Below are positions 48,814-58,509 of a stretch of 64,000 bases of DNA, one piece after another. Position numbers and translations under genes: made by a program. The notes beneath the pieces were generated by a model, which saw nothing but the letters and a program-made list of their open reading frames with translations, was not told the DNA's origin and did no database searches. The DNA comes from Nocardia amamiensis (GTDB lineage: Bacteria > Actinomycetota > Actinomycetes > Mycobacteriales > Mycobacteriaceae), in assembly GCF_015477605.1 (NCBI RefSeq), contig NZ_JADLQX010000001.1, positions 310,001 through 374,000 of the forward strand. Reading direction: 5' to 3'. Position 1 is the first letter of the stretch. Each line of letters opens with the position of its first letter.

Positions 48814-51810
48814 TCACTCGCGTTCGCGGCGGCGCAGCAGTTCGTTCACGCTGACCGTGCGGCCCTCGCTGTCATGGTGACGCCCCTCGCTGTGCCGCAC
48901 GCTCTGACGGCGCGAGGACCGGAGTTCGGCCATCCAATTCTCGATGCTGCTGCGGTTGGTGTCCGGGCCGTTGTCCGGCTCCGAAGTCGGCCCGGTCTCG
49001 GGCGCGCGATGCGCGGGACCGCCCGTCTCTCGCGAGAGCGGCCGGGGTTCGGGCGGCGTCGAGGCCTGGTGGCGAAAATCGGTGGGGTCCTGCACTCCTG
49101 AGAGATGCTGCGGCTCCGGAGGCTGGATCGGGCGCGGCGGCGGAGTGACGGACGGGACGATAGGACGCGCGCTGTGCTCTGGCAGGGCCAGAGAGGTTGG
49201 CCCGGCGTGCGATCCGCTCGGATCCCGCGGCGTGCCTGCGGACGGAGCCGATCGAGGTCCGGCGGCGTTATAGGTCGTCGCCGACATCGGCTGCGGTTGC
49301 TGATCGGCCTGGTCCGGCGGGGGCGTGAGGTGTGCAGCCTTCGGGATCTGCGCGATCCGCCGCGGCCGGATCGGATCACCCTGCCGAGCGGCGGAATTCG
49401 TCGGCGGCGTAGGACGCCTCCTGGTCGGATCGTGCGGCGCTGGCGCAGGTGCGGGCTGCGGTACAGGCGACGGCGGTGGCGTGCGGTCCAGCCGCCGCGT
49501 GGGCGCCTCGGCCTCGATCTCCGCGACAGTGCGCGGCTTGCGCCTGCGTGGCACCTTGTTGGCGGCGGTGATCGCGGGGATCTGCATGGTCACCGGGTCG
49601 GTGACCGGCGTGGTCTTGACCAGGTCGACGACGTCGCCGCCGCCGGGGCGCTCGTCGTCGAGGATGGGCTCACCGAGGCCGATCTTCTGCTGAACCTTCT
49701 TCATCCAGGCGGGGGCCCACCAGCAGTCGTCGCCGAGCAGCTTCATGGTGGCCGGCACCAGCAGCATGCGCAGAATGGTCGCGTCGATGAACAGCGCCGC
49801 GATCAGGCCGTAGGCGATGTATTGCATCATCACCAGGTCCGAGAACCCGAACGCGCCGACCACGACGAGCAGGATGAGCGCGGCCGCGGTGATGATGCGG
49901 CCGGTGTGCGCGGTGCCCGCCCGCACCGCCTCGGTGGTGGAGGCGCCCATCGTGCGCGCCTCGACCATGCGGGACAGCAGGAAGACCTCGTAGTCGGTGG
50001 ACAGGCCGTAGATCACGGCGATGATCAGCACCAGCACCGGCGACATGATCGGCTGCGGTGTGAAGTTCAGCAGGCTCGCGGCGTGGCCGTCCACGAAGAT
50101 CCAGGTCAGGATGCCGAGCGTGGAGCCGAGGCCGAGCGCGCTCATGAGCGCGGCCTTGATCGGCAGCACCAGCGAGCCGAAGGTGAGGAACATCAGCAGC
50201 GTGGTCACGAGCATGACCAGCGCGATCATCGCCGGCATGCGGTCGAGCAGCGCGTCGATGCTGTCCTTCTGGATCGTGGGCTGGCCGCCGACGTAGAGCT
50301 GGACATTGTCGGGCACGTCGATCGAGCGCAGGTAGTCGATGGTCGGGTCGGCGTTTTCCGAATCCTCGAGCGTCGCGCTCGTCCGATAGACGTCGGGCTG
50401 GCTGTTGGATCGGCTGGGCACATCGAATTTGCCGGTGAGTCCGGGAGCCTCGCTGGCTTGCTTCCACACCTTGCCGACCGCGTTGCTGTCTTCGGAGACC
50501 ATGACCAGCTGGACCGGATCGGTCTTCTTCAGCGGGAAGACCTCGTAGAAGTTCTCCAGAGCCACGCGGGTTTTGTTGTCCGGCGGCAGGTACCGCTCGT
50601 TGATGCCGCCGAAGGCCAGGTTCTTCACCGGGATGATGAGCAGCAGCAGGCCGATGCAGATCGGGACGGCGATCTTGAGCGGGTGCTTCATCACCCACTG
50701 CGTTATCCTGCCCCAGAAGCCGTTCTCGACTTCCTCCGCGGTCTTGGTCTTGCGAAACCTCTTCAGGCCCAGCATGTCCACGCGGTGGCCGAGGACGGCG
50801 AGCATCGCGGGCAGGATGGTGATGGCGGTCAGCGCGGCCAGCGAGACCGTCGCGATGGTGCCGTAGGCCACCGATTTCAGGAAGCCCTGCGGGAACAGCA
50901 GCATGCCGCCGAGGCTGGCGATGATCATCGTCGCGGAGAACACCACGGTGCGGCCCGCCGTCATCACCGAGCGGCGGACCGCCGCGCGGGTGTCGTAGCC
51001 CTCGGCCAGTTCCTCGCGGAAACGGCTGACGATGAACAGGCCGTAGTCGATGGCGAGGCCGAGGCCGATCATCGAGACGACACCGGAGACGAACGAGTTC
51101 ACCTCGGTGAACTTCGTCAGGAACATGATGATGCCGTTGGCGCCGATGACCGTGAGACCGCCGACGACCAGCGGGAGGCCCGCGGCGACCAGTCCGCCGA
51201 AGATGAAGAACAGCAGCACCGCGACCGCCGGGATGGCGAGCATCTCCATGCGCTTCTGGTCGGCGGCCATGGTGTCGTTGAGCGTGCCTGCCACCGCCTG
51301 CAAGCCGGTGACCTGGACGTCGACGCCCGGAATGTAGAAGACGTCCTTCACTTTCCGAAAGTTGCGCACCATCTCGGTGTCGTTGTCGCCGACGATGGCG
51401 ATCGAGGCGAAGGTGTACTTCTTATCCTTCGAACCGAAGAGCGAAGGAGATCCCGGCCCGGTATCGGTCTGCCAGTAGGCGCCGTTGACCTTGGCGATCT
51501 GGTCCGGGTGCTCCTTGGGCAGCCGGTTGAGGCTGTCGACGATCTGCTGCCGGAACGCCGGGTCATCGATCGTCTTGCCCTCGGGCGCGGTGTAGAGCAC
51601 GATCACGTCGCTGCTGTGGTCGCGCCCGAACGCCGCGTCCGAGATCCGCGCCGCCTCAGCCGATTCCGAGGTCGGGTCGTCCCATCCGCTGGAGCTGAGG
51701 TGGTGTTCCAGGCCGAAGCCGTATCCGCCCAATGCCAAGAGGGCCGCGCTGACGATCCCGATGACGGCGAAGCGCAGCCGGTAGGCCAGATCGCCCCAGC
51801 GTGTGAACAC
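48814..51810 (-). CDS. mmpL3: MmpL3-like RND exporter for trehalose monomycolate
   Basis: 998 residues, near the mycobacterial size plus a longer tail. Twelve membrane helices in two groups. Two proton-relay Asp-Tyr pairs are visible: MIGLGLAIDYGLF (near residues 255-256) and YGLSTDYEVFLLSR (second half). Two periplasmic loops follow helices 1 and 7. After the last helix (MQYIAYGLIAALFIDATILRMLLVPATMKLLGDDCWWAPAW) comes a ~270-residue Pro/Arg-rich cytoplasmic tail. It flips and exports trehalose monomycolate for the mycolate layer. The gene order NYN gene, trmB matches Rv0206c-Rv0208c, which supports MmpL3 over other MmpL. GTG start overlaps the NYN stop (TAGTG). Confidence 0.92.
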   Translation of the reverse strand: MFTRWGDLAYRLRFAVIGIVSAALLALGGYGFGLEHHLSSSGWDDPTSESAEAARISDAAFGRDHSSDVIVLYTAPEGKTIDDPAFRQQIVDSLNRLPKEHPDQIAKVNGAYWQTDTGPGSPSLFGSKDKKYTFASIAIVGDNDTEMVRNFRKVKDVFYIPGVDVQVTGLQAVAGTLNDTMAADQKRMEMLAIPAVAVLLFFIFGGLVAAGLPLVVGGLTVIGANGIIMFLTKFTEVNSFVSGVVSMIGLGLAIDYGLFIVSRFREELAEGYDTRAAVRRSVMTAGRTVVFSATMIIASLGGMLLFPQGFLKSVAYGTIATVSLAALTAITILPAMLAVLGHRVDMLGLKRFRKTKTAEEVENGFWGRITQWVMKHPLKIAVPICIGLLLLIIPVKNLAFGGINERYLPPDNKTRVALENFYEVFPLKKTDPVQLVMVSEDSNAVGKVWKQASEAPGLTGKFDVPSRSNSQPDVYRTSATLEDSENADPTIDYLRSIDVPDNVQLYVGGQPTIQKDSIDALLDRMPAMIALVMLVTTLLMFLTFGSLVLPIKAALMSALGLGSTLGILTWIFVDGHAASLLNFTPQPIMSPVLVLIIAVIYGLSTDYEVFLLSRMVEARTMGASTTEAVRAGTAHTGRIITAAALILLVVVGAFGFSDLVMMQYIAYGLIAALFIDATILRMLLVPATMKLLGDDCWWAPAWMKKVQQKIGLGEPILDDERPGGGDVVDLVKTTPVTDPVTMQIPAITAANKVPRRRKPRTVAEIEAEAPTRRLDRTPPPSPVPQPAPAPAPHDPTRRRPTPPTNSAARQGDPIRPRRIAQIPKAAHLTPPPDQADQQPQPMSATTYNAAGPRSAPSAGTPRDPSGSHAGPTSLALPEHSARPIVPSVTPPPRPIQPPEPQHLSGVQDPTDFRHQASTPPEPRPLSRETGGPAHRAPETGPTSEPDNGPDTNRSSIENWMAELRSSRRQSVRHSEGRHHDSEGRTVSVNELLRRRERE

Positions 51811-52538
51811 TAAGCGACTCCTTGCGCAGGGCGAGAGGTGAGCAGTGCCGACAGCGGCCGGAACGGCTGCAGCCAGGCACCCTCGTCGGGCAGCGAGTCG
51901 AGGCTCACCCGGGGCAGTGGTTCACGGAATACGCCCGGGATGTCCTCGAGGTCGATGAATTCGAGAGTATCGGATGTGACGGCCCAACTCGCGTGCTCGC
52001 GGAAGCCGAGCACTTGCACCGGTACACCCTTGGCGGCGAGTGCTTCCAGCGGTTCGCGAAACGCCTGGCCATCGGCCGACGCGACCATGATGCCTGCCAA
52101 ACCGGCGCCGCGGCTGCGCAACGCGATATGCGCCAGCATGTCGGCGTCGACATCGGAGTCGTCGTCGATCTTGGGTTTGGCGAAGACCGCGTAGCCGACG
52201 TTGCGCAGCGCCTCCACCCACGGCCGCACCACGTCGGCGGTGCCCGGCGCGATGTTGGTGAAGACCGTCGCCTCGGGTTCGACGCGATGCACGCTGCCCA
52301 CCGACAACTCCGCGGTTCTGGCCAGCAGCCAGCGGCCGAGGGCATCGAAACGCGGGCGGTAGGCGGCGGTCGGCCGCCCGCCCAGGATGGCGCCGAGGCC
52401 CATGTCGAGGTTCGGGGCGTCCCAGACCAGCAGGACCCGGCGCACGTCCGGCGCCGCGCCGCCAAGGCCTTCGGTTCCGCCTCCGTGCACCTCCCCCGCA
52501 ACATCGACCACCTCGTGGGCCATCTCACTGACGCTCAT
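51810..52538 (-). CDS. NYN-domain protein (Rv0207c-like)
   Basis: 242 residues from ATG 52538, which overlaps the trmB stop by ATGA; an in-frame ATG at 52556 is also present. The NYN/PIN-like nuclease fold shows VRRVLLVWDAPNLDMGLGAIL (residues 33-53, with Asp and Asn of the active site), FTNIAPGTADVVRPWVEALRNVGYAVFAKPKIDDDSDVDADMLAHIAL (acidic Asp cluster), GIMVASADGQAFREPLEALAAKGVPVQVLGF. Members of the fold cut RNA. The homologue in M. tuberculosis lies in the same place, between trmB and mmpL3. Function in this locus is unknown. Confidence 0.88.
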   Translation of the reverse strand: MSVSEMAHEVVDVAGEVHGGGTEGLGGAAPDVRRVLLVWDAPNLDMGLGAILGGRPTAAYRPRFDALGRWLLARTAELSVGSVHRVEPEATVFTNIAPGTADVVRPWVEALRNVGYAVFAKPKIDDDSDVDADMLAHIALRSRGAGLAGIMVASADGQAFREPLEALAAKGVPVQVLGFREHASWAVTSDTLEFIDLEDIPGVFREPLPRVSLDSLPDEGAWLQPFRPLSALLTSRPAQGVA

Positions 52539-53347
52539 TGGTCGATCTTCCCCCATATGAGCTCGGTGATGGCGCTACCGGCGCGATGCGCCTTGCCTTC
52601 GAATTTCGTCACGGGCCTTTCGAACCCGATCGGCGCGGTCGCGCGATGCTGGACGCTGTCTCCGCCCGTGGTCTCGTTCAACCCTCTGAGCAGCGGTTCC
52701 GCCATGCCGACCTGATGAATGTGTTCGGCGTAACCGGCGTGGTCGGTGGCGACGTGCAAGACACCGCCCGGCTTCAGGCGGCTGGCGATCAACGCGACCG
52801 TCGCGGGTTGCAACAGCCGCCGCTTGTGGTGGCGCGCCTTGGGCCACGGATCAGGAAAGAATACGCGGACGCCGGTCAGCGACTCCTCGGCAATCATGTG
52901 TTCCAGCACGTCGACCGCGTCCCCGCGCAGCAGCCGGATGTTCTCGATCCCTTCGCGCTCGATGCGCTGCACCAGCTGCGCGAGGCCGGGCTGGTATACC
53001 TCGATGCCGATCAGGTTCAGATGCGGCTCGGCCTGCGCCATGGCGGCCGTCGCGGTGCCCGTGCCGCAGCCGATCTCGATGACCAGCGGCGCCTCCCGGC
53101 CGAACCAGGCGGTGGCGTCCAGCGGCTCGTCGCCCACCTCGCGACCGATCGTCGGCCACATCCGGTCCCAGGATTGCTGCTGGGTCGCGGTCAGTGCGCC
53201 CCTGCGCGACCGGAAGCTGGTGACCCGGGGGTACAGGCGGGAGCCGGTCTTGTGCCGAGGCCCGCCTTCGGCCGAGGCCGAAACTGTGGACGGCGGGCCC
53301 GGAACTGATTCGGCAGTGTGGTTCACGGCGTCGTTCACGGCGTCCAT
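52535..53347 (-). CDS. trmB: tRNA (guanine-N7-)-methyltransferase
   Basis: 270 residues. The SAM-binding motif LVIEIGCGTGTATAAMA (near residue 105), the second-strand acidic IGIEVYQPGLAQLV, GDAVDVL, and the TrmB signature RVFFPDPWPKARHHKRRLLQ are all present. The C-terminus ends TKFEGKAHRAGSAITELIWGK. It makes 7-methylguanosine at position 46 of tRNA. ATG 53347 starts MDAVNDAVN; the ~65-residue extension allowed by an upstream ATG at 53545 is unlike the family. It is the first gene of the trmB-NYN-mmpL3 operon. Confidence 0.94.
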   Translation of the reverse strand: MDAVNDAVNHTAESVPGPPSTVSASAEGGPRHKTGSRLYPRVTSFRSRRGALTATQQQSWDRMWPTIGREVGDEPLDATAWFGREAPLVIEIGCGTGTATAAMAQAEPHLNLIGIEVYQPGLAQLVQRIEREGIENIRLLRGDAVDVLEHMIAEESLTGVRVFFPDPWPKARHHKRRLLQPATVALIASRLKPGGVLHVATDHAGYAEHIHQVGMAEPLLRGLNETTGGDSVQHRATAPIGFERPVTKFEGKAHRAGSAITELIWGKIDQ

Positions 53348-53406
53348 TGTCCAGCATCCGGCGATCCGTGCGGCAGGCGGTTGTGCACGGACCGCTGAGC
53401 GGGAGG

Positions 53407-54753
53407 TCAGGCGGCGCGTGCGGGCGCGATCCTGGCCGCGGTCGGTTGCTGCTGGCGCAGCGGACGGCCCAGCGCGACCTTGGCCGCGGTCACCGCCATT
53501 CCCAGCAGGCCACGCACCCCGGACGGCGAGGCGGCGACCGACCACACGGTCGTGTCGCCGACGTCGCTCACCGGTTGCCCGGCGAACCGATCGGCCAGCC
53601 AGTCCAGGCTCACCGGAGTGGACAGCGGCAGCAGTGAAAGGTGCTCGCTGAGCCGGTCGCGCACGTAGGTGACCATGGCTCCGCCCCGGCGGTAACGCTC
53701 CACTTGGCCGTCCACGGCCGCCACGTGGATGACTTGATCGTGCACGGGCTGCAGCACGAGCAGCGGGCAGGCCGGCGTCGCGTTGCCGAGACGCAGATCA
53801 TCGAACATCGCGGTCAGTTCCGGCGTGTCGAGTACCTCGGTGAGCGGGCGGCTGAGGAAGTCGTCCACTTTCTTGTGGGCGAGGCCCAGGACCGCGCCGA
53901 CGGGTGTCGCGTTCTCCGCGTGCACGACGAACCGATGGCCCTCGGGGCTGAGTTCGTGGTCGATCAGCCTGCTCAGCGCCGGATAGAGCCTGCGGAGGGC
54001 GGCGATCACGATGGCGGGCAGGCCCGCGTAGGCGGTGCCGTTGAGCCGGTCGAAGATCTGGCGCGGGTCGCCGACCGGGGCGCCGAGCACCGCGCCGACG
54101 ATGTCGAGTTCGGGGGCGTACGTCGGCGCCATCTCGACCGTCCACGAGCTGGCCATGCCGCCGCCGGAGTAGCCCCACACCGCGACCCGGGTGTCGGGGG
54201 CGAGGCCGAGCGGGGCGAAGCGCAGGGCGGCGCGGATGCCGTCCAGCGCGCGGTAGCCGGGCTCGCGCGGGGCGCCGAAGTTTCCGTGCGGCCCCTCGTG
54301 GTCGGCGATGGTGACCGCCCAGCCGCGCCGCAGCACGTTCGCGACCAGCAGCCATTCGAACTGGGTGATCGAGCCGAGCGCACGGGCTCCGTAGCGCAAC
54401 GCGTACGACGGCGAACACTTCTCGGTCACCGCGTCCATCGCGGTCTGGAAAGCCAGCAGCGGTCGGTCCTCGTCCGGTTCGGCGTCCAGCGGCAGCAGGA
54501 CCGTGGTGATCGCCGCCTCCGGGGCGCCGTGCAGATCAGAGCTGCGATATAACAGCTGCCAGGCGGCGACTTGCTGTGGGATGACGCCGAACAGCGCCAC
54601 GTCGATCTTCCTGCTGCGCAAGATGGTCCCCGGCGGCTTGGCCGCGAAGCCTTTGGGCGGGCGGTGGAACGGGTCGATGCTCGGAAGCAAGGGCCCGTGC
54701 TCGGGGGCGGGAACAGGCTCAGGATCGACAACGCAGGTGAATTCCGCGGTCAT
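53407..54753 (-). CDS. Lipase-family (LIP-type) alpha/beta hydrolase
   Basis: 448 residues. The fold and sequence resemble the secretory lipase family: GTILRSRKIDVALFGVIPQQVAAWQLLYRSSDLHGAPEAAITTVLLP (residues 40-88), ALGSITQFEWLLVANVLRRGWAVTIADHEGPHGNFGAPREPGYRALDGIRAALRF, and nucleophile elbow AVWGYSGGGMAS (Ser in GYSGG). The Asp/His pair is probably in PLLVLQPVHDQVIHVAAVD and RDRLSEHLSL. It lacks an evident signal peptide, although the family is usually secreted. It would hydrolyse lipids or other esters. ATG 54753 is preferred to the upstream one at 54957, which runs into the divergent SDR promoter. It lies between trmB and the SDR, and is absent from the M. tuberculosis locus. Confidence 0.82.
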   Translation of the reverse strand: MTAEFTCVVDPEPVPAPEHGPLLPSIDPFHRPPKGFAAKPPGTILRSRKIDVALFGVIPQQVAAWQLLYRSSDLHGAPEAAITTVLLPLDAEPDEDRPLLAFQTAMDAVTEKCSPSYALRYGARALGSITQFEWLLVANVLRRGWAVTIADHEGPHGNFGAPREPGYRALDGIRAALRFAPLGLAPDTRVAVWGYSGGGMASSWTVEMAPTYAPELDIVGAVLGAPVGDPRQIFDRLNGTAYAGLPAIVIAALRRLYPALSRLIDHELSPEGHRFVVHAENATPVGAVLGLAHKKVDDFLSRPLTEVLDTPELTAMFDDLRLGNATPACPLLVLQPVHDQVIHVAAVDGQVERYRRGGAMVTYVRDRLSEHLSLLPLSTPVSLDWLADRFAGQPVSDVGDTTVWSVAASPSGVRGLLGMAVTAAKVALGRPLRQQQPTAARIAPARAA

Positions 54754-54901
54754 CGCAACCTCCGCATCGTTGTGGTCGTTGCCGATTCGAGACCTAACAT
54801 TGCGTTTTGATAACGGTGCTGACCTCAAAGAGAGGGTAAATGACCAACCACAGGTCTGTGAACCCCCTGTTACCAGGACTATCGGTACTAGACTCCGCGG
54901 C

Positions 54902-55684
54902 ATGAACAGACCGACCGTGTTCATCACCGGTGCGGCAGCCGGGATCGGTCGGGCCACCGCACTCCTTTTCGCCGCGCAGGGGTATCACGTCGGGGCCTAT
55001 GACCTCGACGAGGTGGGTCTGACCAGGCTCGCCGCCGACATCACCGGCAAGGGCGGCAGCGTGCGCACCGGCGTGCTGGATGTGACGAACGACACGCAGT
55101 GGGCGCAGCGGCTCGCGGAGTTCGATGCCGAGAACGGGCGGCTGGACATCTTGGTGAACAACGCGGGCATCCTGCGCGCCGGGCCGTTCGAATCCATCGA
55201 TCTGTCCGCGCATCGGGCGATCGTCGAGGTCAATCTGGTCGGCGTGCTCGCGGGGACGCACAGCGCGTTCCCCTACCTACGCGCCACCCCCGGCGCCCAA
55301 GTGGTCAACCTCTGTTCGGCTTCGGCGATCTACGGTCAAGCCGAGCTCGCGAGCTACGGCGCGACCAAGGCGGCGGTCAAGAGCTTGACCGAGGCCCTCG
55401 ATCTCGAGTGGGAAGCCCACGACATCCGGGTGATCGCGATCTGGCCGTTGTTCGTCGCCACCGCGATGGTCGAGGGCGTGACCACCGGGACGACGAAGTC
55501 GCTCGGTGTGCGGTTGACTGCCGATGACGTCGCCGCCGGAATCTGGGCGGCCACCCGCAAGCGCGGCCGGCTGCCGAAGGTGCACTACGAGATCGGCGCG
55601 CAGGCGAAGGTGCTGGCCACGGTCGCGAAGTACGCCCCGAACTGGGCGGTGCGGACAGCGAACAAGTTCTTCAGCGGCAGCTGA
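54902..55684 (+). CDS. Short-chain dehydrogenase/reductase
   Basis: 260 residues. Cofactor loop TGAAAGIG (residues 9-16), Asp after the second strand (GAYDLDEVGL) suggesting NAD, LDILVNNAGILRAG (NNAG), the Ser of LCSASAIYGQ and the YxxxK pair YGATK. C-terminal part (LPKVHYEIGAQAKVLATVAKYAPNWAVRTANKFF) matches SDRs of mycolata often linked to lipid or steroid oxidation. Substrate unknown. It is divergent from the lipase gene and precedes the two GTPase-like genes by 64 bases. Confidence 0.87.
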   Translation: MNRPTVFITGAAAGIGRATALLFAAQGYHVGAYDLDEVGLTRLAADITGKGGSVRTGVLDVTNDTQWAQRLAEFDAENGRLDILVNNAGILRAGPFESIDLSAHRAIVEVNLVGVLAGTHSAFPYLRATPGAQVVNLCSASAIYGQAELASYGATKAAVKSLTEALDLEWEAHDIRVIAIWPLFVATAMVEGVTTGTTKSLGVRLTADDVAAGIWAATRKRGRLPKVHYEIGAQAKVLATVAKYAPNWAVRTANKFFSGS

Positions 55685-55748
55685 ACGGTCGAGCCTGTCC
55701 GGTGCCGCGACTTCTGACAGAATTGCGCACCGAACAAGGGGGTGCAGC

Positions 55749-56882
55749 ATGCCGACAGCCACTGAATCCGACGGGCCACTGCGCGGGCGGGGCGTTCCCT
55801 CGCCCGACCACGATCAGCTCGACAAGCTGCTCGCCGAACTGCGTTTCGGGGCGGGCCGGGACCCGCAGATCGGCTATGCCGCCGCGGCGGCGGTCAGCGC
55901 TTGGCGCAAACCGCCGCGTATCCAGGTGACCGGGCGCGCCCACGCGGGACGGACCACGGTGCTGCACGCGCTCGCGCTGCTGTCCGCGGTGGAGACCGAT
56001 CCGGTGGACGAGCCCGGGGCGCACGATCCGGAACTCGACGCCGACATCGTCGTCTACGTGTTGTCCGCCGCGCCGACGCCCGCCGACCGCAGAGTCTTGG
56101 CCACCCTGCCGCCGCAGGGCACGGTCGTGGTGCTGAACAAGGCCGACGCGATCGGCTCCCGCTGGGGCGACGCGGTGGCCGCGGCCGAACAATACGGCAG
56201 GGAACTGCGGGTTCCGGTCGTTCCGGTTGTCGCGTCGCTGGCGGTGCGCACCAGGGCGGGCGCGATGACCGGCGCCGACCTGGCCCTGTTGCGCAAGCTC
56301 GCGACCGAGGCGGATCCCGCGCTGGTTTTGTCGCCGGATCTGTTCGTCGCGCCGGGGCCGGATGTCGCCGAGCGCGAGCAGTTGCTACAGCGCTGGGACC
56401 TCTACGGCGTGGTCTGCGCCTGCACCGCCCTGCGCCACGAGCCGGAACTCGCGCCGCAGGCGCTGCTGCAGATCCTGCACGCCGCCAGCGGCATCGACGC
56501 GGTGCACCGGCTGCTGCACCGCCGTTACGAGCAGGTCTCCGCGCTGCGCGGCGGTGAGCTGCTCGACGAACTGACCCGGCTGGCCGCCCGCGCGGTCCCG
56601 GAGCAGGGCGGCCGTGCTCGCGACCTGCTGGAGGCCTATCTATACGGTGACGACGCTCTCTGGCTCGGGCTCTGCGCCGGCCTGGCCCGGCCCGAGGTCG
56701 CTCACCTCGCCGCGGGCTATCCCGCTCCGGCGCCCTCGGACGCCGACGACGCGATGTCCCGTGCCGTCCGGTGGCGCGCCGTCGTCACCAGCGACATGCC
56801 CCCCGCGGCCCGCCGCGCCGCATTACGCGTGCACAACGGCTACGTCCGACTATGGGAACGGATGAGCAGTGCCGGTCTCTGA
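55749..56882 (+). CDS. GTPase-like protein (Rv0209-like) with weakened P-loop
   Basis: 377 residues. It has GTPase-like features but a changed P-loop: VTGRAHAGRTTVLHALALLS (residues 59-78), where the expected GKS/T is GRT. An Asp-containing strand ELDADIVVYVLSAAP follows, then the guanine-specificity motif TVVVLNKADAIG (NKxD). The C-terminal half is helical (LQRWDLYGVVCACTALRHEP, RRYEQVSALRGGELLDELTRLAARA). It corresponds by position to M. tuberculosis Rv0209. It overlaps the next gene by 14 bases. It probably acts in a pair with it. Role unknown; dynamin-like membrane or cell-division functions are a guess. Confidence 0.75.
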   Translation: MPTATESDGPLRGRGVPSPDHDQLDKLLAELRFGAGRDPQIGYAAAAAVSAWRKPPRIQVTGRAHAGRTTVLHALALLSAVETDPVDEPGAHDPELDADIVVYVLSAAPTPADRRVLATLPPQGTVVVLNKADAIGSRWGDAVAAAEQYGRELRVPVVPVVASLAVRTRAGAMTGADLALLRKLATEADPALVLSPDLFVAPGPDVAEREQLLQRWDLYGVVCACTALRHEPELAPQALLQILHAASGIDAVHRLLHRRYEQVSALRGGELLDELTRLAARAVPEQGGRARDLLEAYLYGDDALWLGLCAGLARPEVAHLAAGYPAPAPSDADDAMSRAVRWRAVVTSDMPPAARRAALRVHNGYVRLWERMSSAGL

Positions 56883-58509
56883 GCCCTCGGATGGACCGTC
56901 GGAAGCTGCCGATGCGGCAGGTTCGGCGCCGGGCACCGGAACCGGCCGAGCCGCCAACCCGGGCTCACCGGCCGGCGGTGGGCCCGCCGTGGAATCCGAA
57001 ACCGCGCGCGCCCTCTCTTCCGAGGTCGAGGCGGTGGTGGCGCGGTGGAACCCACAGGGTTTGGCACTACTGCGTGCGGTGCACGGATCCGGCGCGGCGA
57101 GGACGGTCACGGTGATCGGTCCTGCCGACGTCAACACCACACTGCTGCGGACCGAGCTGGCCCGGTTCGAGCCGCGCATCACCTTGTCCGAGCCGATTCC
57201 CGACGCTCGGGCGGCTGTTGAGACGACTTCGCCGTCCATCAGCGCGCCGTCGGCGCTGATTCTGCTCGACGCGGGCACCACCATCGGCGCGGATCTGCTG
57301 GACATGATCGGCAGAATGCGCGCGGACGGAACGCGCGTACTGCTCGCCATGAACGGCATCCACGCCTACCAGGACTGGCGTGCGGTGCGGGCCCGGAATC
57401 TGGAACTGCTGGCCGCCCGAGGCGCAGCCGACCTGCCCATCGTGCCGGTCTCGGCACGGCTCGCCGCGGCGGCCCGCACCGCGGGCGACGCCGGGCTGCT
57501 GGATCGCTCCGGTCTCGGCGCCCTGCACGCCCAGTTGACCGCGGCGGCCTCGGGCGCCTCCGCGTCGACCGGTGACCGGTTGGCGGCGGTCACCGGCCGA
57601 GTCCTGGACGACACGCGTCAGCGAGTGATCGAGCAGGTGGCCGCGCTGCGTTCCGGCGCCGAACTGGCACGGCTGCGTGAGGAACGCGCGGTGCTGCTCG
57701 CGGGCCGTGACGGCGGCCGCGCCACCGCCATGTCCACCCTGCGCGGGCAGCTGCACCTGGCCCGAGTCGACCTGATGACCGATATCGGCGCGCGGGTTCG
57801 CACGCTGCACACCACGGCTCGCGCCGAGTTGGATCGATTGCGTCCCGCCCAGCTCCGCGGCTATCCCGACCGGCTCCAGCAGGCCGTGACCGAGCTGACC
57901 GGCGCTGTCGACCACACCATCGACCACCGCTTGGCCCAACTCGGGGACCGGATCGAGGACGCGGACCGCGCGCTGCCACCGCGACGGCGTGATCCGGCGC
58001 CGCGAGTGGGCCCGGATCCGGAGCCGAGACACCGGGGTGTCGAAGATCACCTTATGATCGCGCTCGGCGCGTCGGCCGGTGTCGGCCTCGGTCGCTTGTT
58101 GGTTGCTCCACTGTCGCTGGTCCCCGCGCTCGATGTCGCGAGCGTCCCGATCACCCTGCTACTCGGCGGTAGCGTCGCGGCCTGGGTGGTGCGTGCCCGC
58201 GGGCAGCTGGCCGATCGAGCGCACATCCGGCAATGGGTGGCCGACGCGTTGGTCAATGTGAAAGCCCAGCTCGAGCAGCGGATGGCGACTGCGCTCGTGG
58301 AAACCGAGACCGCTTTGGCCGATATCGTGGTGCAGGCAAGCACGGCGCGAATGGTGGAAACCGATCGTCGCGTCGCCGAACTGGAGGCGAAGCTGCGCCG
58401 GATGGCGGCCGAACAGCCCGGTCAGCTCGCGGCGTGCGAGCGGGATATCCGGATCCTCGACCGTTGGATCTCCCCTGTTGAAACGAGCGACCGATTGGGT
58501 ACACAGTGA
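56869..58509 (+). CDS. Dynamin-like / GTPase-like protein with membrane helices (Rv0210-like)
   Basis: 546 residues from GTG 56869, overlapping the previous gene by 14 bases. The N-terminus (about 40) is acidic and disordered. A degenerate GTPase-like part (residues 75-200; RTVTVIGPADVNTTLLRTELA, LILLDAGTTIGADLLDMIGRM, VLLAMNGIHAYQDWRAV) lacks the P-loop Lys. Long helices follow (RLREERAVLLAGRDGGRATAMSTLRGQLHLARVDLMTDI). Two membrane helices sit at ~405-445 (LGRLLVAPLSLVPALDVASVPITLLLGGSVAAWVV), as in dynamin-like proteins that contact membranes. The C-terminus is a charged coiled coil. It corresponds by position to Rv0210. Function unknown; the pair would sit on the inner membrane. Confidence 0.72.
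   Translation: MPVSEPSDGPSEAADAAGSAPGTGTGRAANPGSPAGGGPAVESETARALSSEVEAVVARWNPQGLALLRAVHGSGAARTVTVIGPADVNTTLLRTELARFEPRITLSEPIPDARAAVETTSPSISAPSALILLDAGTTIGADLLDMIGRMRADGTRVLLAMNGIHAYQDWRAVRARNLELLAARGAADLPIVPVSARLAAAARTAGDAGLLDRSGLGALHAQLTAAASGASASTGDRLAAVTGRVLDDTRQRVIEQVAALRSGAELARLREERAVLLAGRDGGRATAMSTLRGQLHLARVDLMTDIGARVRTLHTTARAELDRLRPAQLRGYPDRLQQAVTELTGAVDHTIDHRLAQLGDRIEDADRALPPRRRDPAPRVGPDPEPRHRGVEDHLMIALGASAGVGLGRLLVAPLSLVPALDVASVPITLLLGGSVAAWVVRARGQLADRAHIRQWVADALVNVKAQLEQRMATALVETETALADIVVQASTARMVETDRRVAELEAKLRRMAAEQPGQLAACERDIRILDRWISPVETSDRLGTQ

Noticed and set aside
49105..51813. 902-codon plus-strand frame
   Set aside because: Antisense to mmpL3 and full of Arg/Gly/Gln; no real domain.
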